This document shows, one piece after another, positions 58,741 through 64,000 of a DNA stretch of 64,000 nt. Position 1 is the stretch's first letter. Each line of letters begins with the position of its first letter. The DNA lies in contig CALSRS010000001.1 in assembly GCA_943788815.1 (NCBI GenBank), positions 186,001 to 250,000 on the forward strand, given 5' to 3'. The notes below the pieces were generated by a model that did not search any database, was not told where the DNA came from, and saw only the letters and a program-made list of their open reading frames with translations. This stretch comes from an uncultured Gammaproteobacteria bacterium. GTDB taxonomy: Bacteria > Pseudomonadota > Gammaproteobacteria > Eutrophobiales > Eutrophobiaceae. Both the position numbers and the translations under genes were made by a program.

Positions 58741-58795
58741 CAATTCACTCAAGAGGGACGCGCAAAAGCGCGCCCCTCAGTTAAAACGGTTATAC
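58732..58795 (+). other. attC site 3
   Basis: GCCTCCTAAC (58732-58741) to core GTTATAC (58789-58795); central hairpin GAGGG-ACGCGC-AAAA-GCGCGC-CCCTC. The opening box is complementary to GTTAGGAGGC at the start of the same cassette. Confidence 0.92.
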
Positions 58796-58878
58796 CTCTT
58801 GAATTTACGAGGTGAATTTATGCCAAAATTAGTACAAAATTCGGGATAAATCCAAATTATATATTGGAGCTAAATACA

Positions 58879-59064
58879 ATGTCTGCAGCAAAAGACCATA
58901 TAAAACAATTAGTCAGTTCATTGCCTGAAGATTCATCCTACGATGAAATTCTTCGTGAAATAGCTTTTGCCCGAATGATTGAGAAAGGATTATCAGATTC
59001 TCGTGCCAAAAAGACCATCTCAAATGAAGAAATGGGGCAACGAATCAAATCATGGCAACAATAA
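58879..59064 (+). CDS. Cassette 4: antitoxin of a RelE/ParE-type toxin-antitoxin pair
   Basis: 61 residues from ATG 58879 (GGAG 9 nt upstream; the frame is open from a TTG five codons earlier). Sequence AAKDHIKQLVSSLPEDSSYD, EILREIAFARMIEKGLSD is the short helical antitoxin type often paired with ParE-like toxins. It overlaps the toxin gene by 13 bp, the standard antitoxin-first coupling. Such pairs carry their own promoter, expected in the 80 bp before it. Confidence 0.8.
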   Translation: MSAAKDHIKQLVSSLPEDSSYDEILREIAFARMIEKGLSDSRAKKTISNEEMGQRIKSWQQ

Positions 59065-59342
59065 ATTGGACTGAAGAATCGCAGCTTTGGTTAAAAGATA
59101 TTTACGAATTTATTGCCCAAGATAATCCGTCAGCTGCAACAGATGTGCTTGACGGCATATATCAAAAAGCACAAATTTTATCAGCGCATCCCGAAATAGG
59201 TTACAAGTACGAAACACCAGATAGTGAAGAGATACGAGTACTATTATATGGGCACTATCGTATCGCATATGCTGTCTATCCAAATCAAGTAGATATATTA
59301 GGAGTGTTTCATGGTGCACTCGACATCGACAGATATCTATAA
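59052..59342 (+). CDS. Cassette 4: RelE/ParE-family toxin
   Basis: 96 residues: INWTEESQLWLKDIYEFIAQDNPSAATDVLDGI, ILSAHPEIGYKYE, EEIRVLLYGHYRIAYAVYP, VDILGVFHGALDI. This is the ParE/RelE fold (plasmid stabilisation family). Acts on gyrase (ParE) or ribosome-bound mRNA (RelE); sequence alone does not decide. Toxin-antitoxin cassettes stabilise cassette arrays against deletion in Vibrio superintegrons, a likely role here. Confidence 0.88.
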   Translation: MATINWTEESQLWLKDIYEFIAQDNPSAATDVLDGIYQKAQILSAHPEIGYKYETPDSEEIRVLLYGHYRIAYAVYPNQVDILGVFHGALDIDRYL

Positions 59343-59389
59343 GAGGTATAACAACTCGTTCGAGGTGCACCTCAACTTAGACGTTAGCT
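59343..59389 (+). other. attC site 4 (short)
   Basis: GAGGTATAAC (59343-59352), exactly complementary to GTTATACCTC that opens cassette 4, to core GTTAGCT (59383-59389). Only 47 bp, with stem CGAGGTG/CACCTC-AACTTAG. Confidence 0.9.
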
Positions 59390-59434
59390 GTACAAATAAC
59401 CATATTAAGCCTTAATCAAAGGAGAAATTATTAA

Positions 59435-59863
59435 ATGAAAAATTCAGTGTTATTAAAGTCTTCAGCGGTTTTATGGATTATCTGGGGTGTAGTCCACGTA
59501 TTTTTCGGTGTAATGATTATTCAAGGCGATACTAATTTTGGGATACAAGCTATTGGCAATGGAGTGGAGCTACCCAAAATAAACTACCCTGATGCACTTG
59601 GTGCCATAATGAATCAGCATGGTTGGAATTTGGTTTGGTTCGGTGTAGTAACGACTGTGGGGGCTACATTCATCTGGCAAGGAAATGATACAGCGATTTG
59701 GATAAACGCCATGGTCGGCGGATTAGCAGATTTAGGTTACTTCATGTTTCTTGATTTAGGTGGCTATGTAAAATTTGTTCCAGGTACTGTAATGACAATT
59801 ATTGCATTGGTAGCAATTTTATTAAGCTTTACCGCTTACTTTAAAAATAAATCAAACAGCTAA
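59435..59863 (+). CDS. Cassette 5: four-helix membrane protein of unknown function
   Basis: 142 residues with four hydrophobic helices (about 8-28, 62-82, 88-106, 114-136). AAAGGAG is 9 nt before the ATG. No family recognised. The stop TAA is part of the attC box AGCTAACAA. Confidence 0.7.
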   Translation: MKNSVLLKSSAVLWIIWGVVHVFFGVMIIQGDTNFGIQAIGNGVELPKINYPDALGAIMNQHGWNLVWFGVVTTVGATFIWQGNDTAIWINAMVGGLADLGYFMFLDLGGYVKFVPGTVMTIIALVAILLSFTAYFKNKSNS

Positions 59864-59944
59864 CAAGGCGCTCCAGTTGACCACCAAAAGCATCGCTCCT
59901 GCCGTCGCTCTGCTTTTGGAGCCAACTGAGCTTAATCGTTAGGC
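59856..59944 (+). other. attC site 5
   Basis: ACAGCTAAC (59856-59864), exactly complementary to GTTAGCTGT at the start of cassette 5, to the canonical core GTTAGGC (59938-59944). The interior CTCCAGTTGACC-ACCAAAAGC ... GCTTTTGGAGCCAACTGAG is a long palindrome. Confidence 0.93.
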
Positions 59945-59950
59945 TACAGA

Positions 59951-60385
59951 ATGATTAAGCGTCTTTTTTTGGCATATCTTATAGCGCCGGCAGTACCTTC
60001 CTTATTGGATGGCCTCTTAAGTATTGCCAGGAGCACTGTAAGTGCCGATGCGCCACTCGAGGCGGTGCACCTTTTCAATCCGTTTCTGACGATCATTTCG
60101 TATATGTGCGCAGGTTTAATTGGCATTCCGCTCTACCTTATCTTGCGCCGGCATCTAGGAAGTACCTGGTGGAAGTACGTTTTGCTCGGTTCTATTATAG
60201 GCTGTGTGCCCGCATTACTGCTCATGATGACAGTTAATAATGAACCTTCCGGACTTGGCACAGGAATCGTTACAATTGCCGCAGTGATCGGGCCCATCTA
60301 TGGTGCTGTAGGAGGTATTGCGTTTTGGATAATTGGCATTGCAGAACAAACAGGCAAAGATGACTATCAAGCGCTTAAAGAATGA
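59951..60385 (+). CDS. Cassette 6: membrane protein of unknown function
   Basis: 144 residues with three to four hydrophobic helices (about 3-20, 34-58, 70-90, 100-130). Seven bases separate the attC core from the ATG; no ribosome-binding site is visible. The expected closing box complementary to GTTAGGCTACAG is missing after the gene, so its original attC is lost or replaced. Confidence 0.65.
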   Translation: MIKRLFLAYLIAPAVPSLLDGLLSIARSTVSADAPLEAVHLFNPFLTIISYMCAGLIGIPLYLILRRHLGSTWWKYVLLGSIIGCVPALLLMMTVNNEPSGLGTGIVTIAAVIGPIYGAVGGIAFWIIGIAEQTGKDDYQALKE

Positions 60386-60430
60386 CGCTTACTGCGTTGC
60401 TCCAAGCGCATCTTAAGCAAGCATTATAGG
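60380..60430 (+). other. Degenerate attC site 6
   Basis: TTGCTCC ... TTAAGCAA around 60396-60420 forms an inner stem, and the next cassette opens with A60423^TTATAGGTC. The left outer box is not recognisable, and the usual core G is an A. Confidence 0.5.
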
Positions 60431-60472
60431 TCAACTATTGCCCAGACCTAATAGAAGGGGTACATTTACAAT

Positions 60473-60691
60473 ATGAATACAGTAAACTTTTCCGAATTAA
60501 TGGATCTACCAGTTCAAGAGCATATCGGCTTAGTTTCTGCAATATTGGACAGCATTGCAGTGCATCCTGAGACTATTGAAATTACTGCTTTGCAAAGACT
60601 GGAACTTGACCGACGCATGGATGCCTATTTGGAAAACCCAACAGATGGCACTCCCTGGCCAGAGGTTAAGAACAAACTCCTCGCTCGCTGA
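60473..60691 (+). CDS. Cassette 7: addiction-module antitoxin-like protein (orphan)
   Basis: 72 residues: FSELMDLPVQEHIGLVSAILDSIA, LQRLELDRRMDAYLENPTDG, TPWPEVKNKLLAR. This is the short addiction-module component family (TIGR02574-like) that normally precedes a RelE/ParE toxin. Its TGA overlaps an ATG that begins a toxin-like frame cut off after 13 codons, so the antitoxin is now without a partner. Confidence 0.82.
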   Translation: MNTVNFSELMDLPVQEHIGLVSAILDSIAVHPETIEITALQRLELDRRMDAYLENPTDGTPWPEVKNKLLAR

Positions 60692-60732
60692 TGGAGCACC
60701 GCGTCATAATCCGACCTAATGTCGACCTATAA
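60691..60732 (+). pseudogene. Remnant (first 13 codons) of a RelE/ParE toxin
   Basis: ATGGAG overlapping the antitoxin stop encodes MEHRVIIRPNVDL then TAA. The MxxRVIIRP start is typical of ParE/RelE toxins, which are about 95-100 aa. The TAA belongs to GACCTATAA, the closing attC box of this cassette, so the toxin was truncated at the cassette boundary. Confidence 0.65.
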
Positions 60733-60786
60733 AAATAATGTTTCGAGGTACGCCAACAACACGCATCTCAACTCAGCCGTTATGTG
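60724..60786 (+). other. attC site 7
   Basis: GACCTATAA (60724-60732) is exactly complementary to TTATAGGTC that opens cassette 7 (60424-60432). It ends at core GTTATGTG (60779-60786). Inner pairing is weak (CGAGG ... CTCAACTCAG). Confidence 0.75.
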
Positions 60787-60807
60787 TTTCGACCTAACTA
60801 GCCTGTG

Positions 60808-61080
60808 ATGGATTGGAAAATATTTTTAACTGTTTTTGTGGCGGTATTTATTGCCGAACTAGGAGACAAAACGCAGCTCGCCACCATGATATTTGCAGCG
60901 GATAAAGAAGTAAGCAAATATACTGTTTTTCTTGCCGCATCTGCTGCATTGATTTTGGCTTCTGCAATAGGAGTTCTAGCAGGGAGCCTGCTATCTGAAT
61001 ATATAAATGAAAAATATTTGCACTATATTGCAGGGATTGGTTTCATAATTATTGGAGCATTTACTCTTTACAATGCATGA
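60808..61080 (+). CDS. Cassette 8: half-size UPF0016 (TMEM165/GDT1) family membrane protein
   Basis: 90 residues from ATG 60808 (a GTG precedes it). FIAELGDKTQLATMIFAA is the ExGDKT motif of the UPF0016 cation transporter family; three hydrophobic helices follow. Full-length family members have two such motifs in about 200 residues, so this is a single-repeat form that would have to dimerise. Possible manganese or calcium transport. Confidence 0.85.
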   Translation: MDWKIFLTVFVAVFIAELGDKTQLATMIFAADKEVSKYTVFLAASAALILASAIGVLAGSLLSEYINEKYLHYIAGIGFIIIGAFTLYNA

Positions 61081-61157
61081 AACTCATAACAATCGCATGC
61101 AGCAGGAATTTGAAAATCTGATATTCGCATCAGCCGCTGATGCGAAGCGTGATAACT
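61080..61157 (+). other. attC site 8
   Basis: GAAACTCATAAC (61080-61091) matches the complement of GTTATGTGTTTC at the start of cassette 8 in 11 of 12 bases. The interior TCGCAT-GCAGC ... GCTGATGCGA forms a stem with one extrahelical base. The right core is degenerate (GTGATAACT, 61149-61157). Confidence 0.75.
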
Positions 61158-61169
61158 AATAGGGAAAAG

Positions 61170-61499
61170 ATGAAGAAAATACACATCCCAATTTCATCAT
61201 GTAACATTACAGATACAGTGAGAGATTATACGGAAAGGCTGATGAGTGAGCCCTGTTTAGTTATAGAGGGCGAGTATGCTTTTTGTAGAACCGAGAGCAT
61301 AAACTTTTCTGTACGACAAGATTCAAAGAGTGAGCCTGGTAGTTTAAGATATTTGGGCTGGGAGGATTCAGTAGCACTAGACTTTACTGAGGAAAAAGAC
61401 GTTAACGGAATAGCTTGGGAAAGATTCAGTGCTAAAAAGCAAGCCGACGAAATAAAAGAACTTTGGCCAGATACAGACTATTTGACCGAGCAGTTCTAA
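61170..61499 (+). CDS. Cassette 9: hypothetical soluble protein
   Basis: 109 residues from ATG 61170 (GGGA a few bases upstream; the frame is open ten codons further but runs through the attC). No recognisable family; acidic, with no signal peptide or membrane segment. The stop TAA is part of AGTTCTAACAA. Confidence 0.65.
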   Translation: MKKIHIPISSCNITDTVRDYTERLMSEPCLVIEGEYAFCRTESINFSVRQDSKSEPGSLRYLGWEDSVALDFTEEKDVNGIAWERFSAKKQADEIKELWPDTDYLTEQF

Positions 61500-61568
61500 C
61501 AAATTTCTGCTCTAGATGGCAAAACACTTCAAGTGTCCCACACCCTTGAGCTCAAGCCATTATTTAAT
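61492..61568 (+). other. attC site 9
   Basis: AGTTCTAACAA (61492-61502) to core A61559^TTATTT. Inner stem CACTTCAAGTG and TTGAGCTCAAG. The left box fits the degenerate start of cassette 9 only partly (GTGATAACT). Confidence 0.6.
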
Positions 61569-61577
61569 GCAAATAAA

Positions 61578-62015
61578 ATGAATATAATTAGCGAAGTAAA
61601 AAAATATTGGGGATGGGTTGGTATTAACCCAGCTGAAATCGTTGCCGAAAATGATTTTGGAAATTTAATCATTAAAGATGCTGATAATAAATTCTGGCGT
61701 CTTTGTCCAGAAGATGTTTATTGCGAGGTAGTAGCGGAATCAATTGACGATTACAACCAACTAATCAATGACGATGACTTTCTTAATGACTGGAATATGA
61801 CGGTAATGGTTGATGAAGCTGTAGAAATGCTAGGTCCACTAAAAGAAGATTATAAATACTACTTGGTAATTCCTGGTGTCCTCAATGGAGAATATAGCGG
61901 AACTAATATTAGCACAGCGCCTTTTATTGAGATTATCAAGCTGTCTGGTGATTTAGGAAAGCGAATTAAAGATCTGCCAGATGGCGCTGAAGTTAAGCTA
62001 AAGGTAATAGAATAA
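61578..62015 (+). CDS. Cassette 10 or flanking gene: DUF1851 / T6SS immunity Tdi1-like protein
   Basis: 145 residues from ATG 61578 (frame open from a GTG-type start 15 codons earlier inside the attC). KKYWGWVGINPAEIVAENDFGNLIIKDADNKFWRL and AVEMLGPLKEDYKYYLVIPGVLNGEY resemble the DUF1851 (Tdi1 C-terminal) family, some of which are immunity proteins against type VI effectors. No effector gene is adjacent. No clear attC follows it, so it may be the last cassette or already outside the array. Confidence 0.6.
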   Translation: MNIISEVKKYWGWVGINPAEIVAENDFGNLIIKDADNKFWRLCPEDVYCEVVAESIDDYNQLINDDDFLNDWNMTVMVDEAVEMLGPLKEDYKYYLVIPGVLNGEYSGTNISTAPFIEIIKLSGDLGKRIKDLPDGAEVKLKVIE

Positions 62016-62077
62016 TTAATACATTTTTTATTATCGACCAAAATAATACTTAGCCTAATTTCAGTGTACCGAAAGTT

Positions 62078-62323
62078 ATGAGTAGTGAACAACCAAAAAA
62101 CCCTTTACATGGCCTGACGCTCGCAACCATTGTATCAAGCTTAGTCGAGCATTATGGTTGGGATGGCATGGCTCATAGAATTGATATAAATTGTTTCAAG
62201 AGTGACCCGTCAGTAAAATCATCACTAAAGTTTTTGCGTAAAACCCAATGGGCCAGAGATAAGGTAGAAGAATTATATATTTCAACATTTGTAAAGCCCT
62301 CCCCCTGGGGCAATTCAAAATAG
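62078..62323 (+). CDS. VF530 family (DUF2132) protein
   Basis: 81 residues: [59 protein letters not shown]. This matches the small VF530 family described from Vibrio, thought to bind DNA. Seven bases before the next start, so probably cotranscribed with it. Confidence 0.85.
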   Translation: MSSEQPKNPLHGLTLATIVSSLVEHYGWDGMAHRIDINCFKSDPSVKSSLKFLRKTQWARDKVEELYISTFVKPSPWGNSK

Positions 62324-62329
62324 ATAGTC

Positions 62330-63097
62330 ATGACCTCCAAACGAAAAGACCAGATTTGCGCATTACTCAAAGGTATTGAAACCGGTGATGCAGCATCGGT
62401 AGCCGTTGTCAATCCTGAAAAATATATCCAGCATAATCCTCAGACTCACGAAGGTGGTGAAGGTTTAGCTGCGCTATTTAAACGACTCTCCTTGACTTCT
62501 CCTCGAGTGAATATTGTTCGAATATTTGAAGATGGTGATTATATATTTGCACATACTGAGTATGATTTTTCCCAGTCAAATATTGGTTTTGAAGTATTCA
62601 GATTTGAAGATGATCTGGCTGTGGAGCATTGGGATAACATCCAGCAAAGACAGGGACCAAACCGATCTGGCCATACCATGGTAGATGGGCCGACCGAAGT
62701 AAGCGATCTCGACAAAACCGAAACTAATCGGGTCATAGTGCGATATTTCGCAGACGAAATTCTCATAAACCGCAAGCTTGATAAACTTAAAGATTATATC
62801 GATGAAGTGCACTTTATAGAGCACAATCCACGTATGAGTGATGGAATATCGGCTTTGCGTTCGGTACTTTCCGACCCCACACCTAAGGATGGCATCACGA
62901 TTAAGTACGATAGAGTACATCGCCTACTGGCAGAGGGTAGTTTTGTACTTTCGGTAAGCGAGGGTTCAATTGATGGAGTCCCCTCCTCATTCTATGATCT
63001 TTTGCGACTTGCCCAAAACATGATTGTGGAACACTGGGATACGACCGAAGCGATCCCTCCACGTATTAAATGGAAGAATGATAATGGCAAGTTCTAA
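62330..63097 (+). CDS. Tandem SnoaL-like (NTF2-fold) protein
   Basis: 255 residues with two similar halves (about 5-115 and 130-250): KYIQHNPQTHEGGEGL ... FRFEDDLAVEHWDNIQ and HFIEHNPRMSDGISALRSVL ... LRLAQNMIVEHWDTTE. Each half has the I-x-HNP and VEHWD marks of predicted SnoaL-like polyketide-cyclase-fold proteins. Function unknown; a duplication-fusion. Starts 7 bp after the VF530-like gene. Confidence 0.8.
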   Translation: MTSKRKDQICALLKGIETGDAASVAVVNPEKYIQHNPQTHEGGEGLAALFKRLSLTSPRVNIVRIFEDGDYIFAHTEYDFSQSNIGFEVFRFEDDLAVEHWDNIQQRQGPNRSGHTMVDGPTEVSDLDKTETNRVIVRYFADEILINRKLDKLKDYIDEVHFIEHNPRMSDGISALRSVLSDPTPKDGITIKYDRVHRLLAEGSFVLSVSEGSIDGVPSSFYDLLRLAQNMIVEHWDTTEAIPPRIKWKNDNGKF

Positions 63098-63175
63098 TTT
63101 GAGATTCAAACCATTGGCACAGTCCCCTTATCCAATAACATCAATAATCTTATAGCAATCTTGTAGGAGAGAATT

Positions 63176-64000
63176 ATGTCTATCCATGTTAAGAAATTTA
63201 TTAATGTGGTTTTAATTAGTTTCCTATTTTCTAATATCGCCATTGCCCAAGATAACTACCGTGCCAGATATGGCCATGCAGAAATGGAAATCAGTTGTGA
63301 TGTCAGTGCCAAAACTGCATTCACCCTTGGACTATTGCAATTACATTCCTTTGCCTGGGAGATAGCACGGGAAAGTTTTCATCAGGCAGCTGACATCGAT
63401 AAGGAATGTGCCATGGCCTACTGGGGAGTTGCCATGAGTTATTATGACAGCTTGCATGAACACCCCAGTGACGGAGAAGTAGAATTGGCCAGGCAAGCAC
63501 TGCAACAAGCCCAGTCTGCAGTCAACAAAAACAACCGCGAGCAGGCCTACATCAATGCCGCTAGTGAGATTTATCGTGACTATCCCGACGTGGAACGAGT
63601 TATCCGCGACCGTTACTACAACCAGGCCATGGCCAGGATAAAACAAGACTTCCCTGATGACGACGAGGCCACCATCTTTCATGCCCTGTCCATGCTGGCG
63701 CTGGCACGACGTGGTGAAGACGATGGCTTGTTGATACAGGCCGCAAATATCCTCGAACCTATGTTTAAACGCCTGCCGGAACATCCCGGTATCGCCCATT
63801 ATCTTATTCATGCCTACGATGATTCCGGGGAACGTGATCTGGGTATCGATGCGGCAAAGCGCTATGCCGGCATCGCACCATTAATGACACACGCCCAACA
63901 TATGCCAGCGCACATATTTGCTGGAATAGGAATGTGGAATGAAAGTAATGTGTCAAACTCAGGGGCATTGGAAGCTAATCCCAACTATTACCATTCCCTG
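63176..64000 (+). CDS. Exported TPR-like protein, C-terminally cut by the window edge
   Basis: At least 275 residues, open to the end of the window. Signal peptide (about 1-23, after IAIA), then ISCDVSAKTAFTLGLLQLHSFAWEIARESFHQAADIDKECAMAYWGVAMSY, a tetratricopeptide-like pair, and later HALSMLALARRGEDDG and YLIHAYDD. The family (TPR-containing secreted proteins with a GLLQLHSF-x-AxxxF motif) is common in marine bacteria but of unknown role. TAGGAGAG precedes the ATG. Confidence 0.75.
   Translation, partial: MSIHVKKFINVVLISFLFSNIAIAQDNYRARYGHAEMEISCDVSAKTAFTLGLLQLHSFAWEIARESFHQAADIDKECAMAYWGVAMSYYDSLHEHPSDGEVELARQALQQAQSAVNKNNREQAYINAASEIYRDYPDVERVIRDRYYNQAMARIKQDFPDDDEATIFHALSMLALARRGEDDGLLIQAANILEPMFKRLPEHPGIAHYLIHAYDDSGERDLGIDAAKRYAGIAPLMTHAQHMPAHIFAGIGMWNESNVSNSGALEANPNYYHSL

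Noticed and set aside
58820-58849. Nine-codon ORF with a GAGGT ribosome-binding site before the antitoxin gene
   Set aside because: Too short to support; more likely part of the toxin-antitoxin promoter region.

Overview
The window is a piece of a gammaproteobacterial chromosome with low-to-moderate GC and no rRNA, tRNA or CRISPR array. The evidence is the gene neighbourhoods: rpoE divergent from nadB, the smc-zipA-ligA block, and dksA followed by gluQ, all typical of Gammaproteobacteria. Several metabolic choices (2-oxoglutarate:ferredoxin oxidoreductase, TRAP transport, a B12-centred methionine cycle) suit a free-living or marine-type heterotroph. The species cannot be named from the sequence.

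Layout. 1-12.3 kb: housekeeping genes (rpoE fragment, nadB, ligA, zipA, smc, queF, a CysZ-like membrane protein, a DksA with a very long histone-H1-like lysine-rich arm, gluQ). 12.5-17 kb: a glutamine amidotransferase, a periplasmic retropepsin-like protease and korAB. 17.3-24.1 kb: a cobalamin/methionine region in which a cobalamin riboswitch (minus strand) controls a BtuB-like receptor and a PduO-type adenosyltransferase, and back-to-back with it an S-adenosylhomocysteine riboswitch (plus strand) precedes B12-dependent metH. 24.2-31.2 kb: mixed accessory genes. 31.4-36.1 kb: leucine biosynthesis (leuC, leuD, a LeuA2-type synthase, and leuB facing them). 36.3-44.5 kb: a lipoprotein amidohydrolase, two exported methyltransferase-like proteins, a 61-aa CPXCG protein found below normal ORF cutoffs, GST, trhO, and two transporter genes broken by in-frame TAA codons. 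44.6-54.6 kb: a TRAP transporter, a MaoC/HTD2-type hydratase, a family III CoA-transferase, an acyl-CoA dehydrogenase, ETF-quinone oxidoreductase and a CitE-type lyase, whose combination resembles bacterial itaconate (C5-dicarboxylate) catabolism clusters.

55.8-62 kb is the most unusual part: a chromosomal integron. A tyrosine integrase with the integron-specific insert (intI, minus strand) is followed on its upstream side by an attI-like region and at least nine gene cassettes reading away from it, separated by attC sites. For seven cassettes the box that opens the cassette is the (near-)exact reverse complement of the box that closes its gene, which fixes the boundaries without database help. 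The cassettes carry mostly unknown small or membrane proteins, an HD-domain hydrolase, a RelB/ParE-type toxin-antitoxin pair, an orphan addiction-module antitoxin whose toxin was cut off after 13 codons by the cassette end, a half-size UPF0016 protein and a DUF1851-like protein. A 16-codon ORF with a strong ribosome-binding site ends inside attI, in the position of ORF-11 of class 1 integrons. The array fades out around 61.6-62.1 kb into a VF530-like gene, a double SnoaL-like protein and a truncated exported TPR-like protein.

A second notable pattern is three genes (a tandem alpha/beta hydrolase, a KefC-type antiporter, an EamA transporter) each interrupted by one in-frame TAA with the downstream part still perfectly readable in the same frame.
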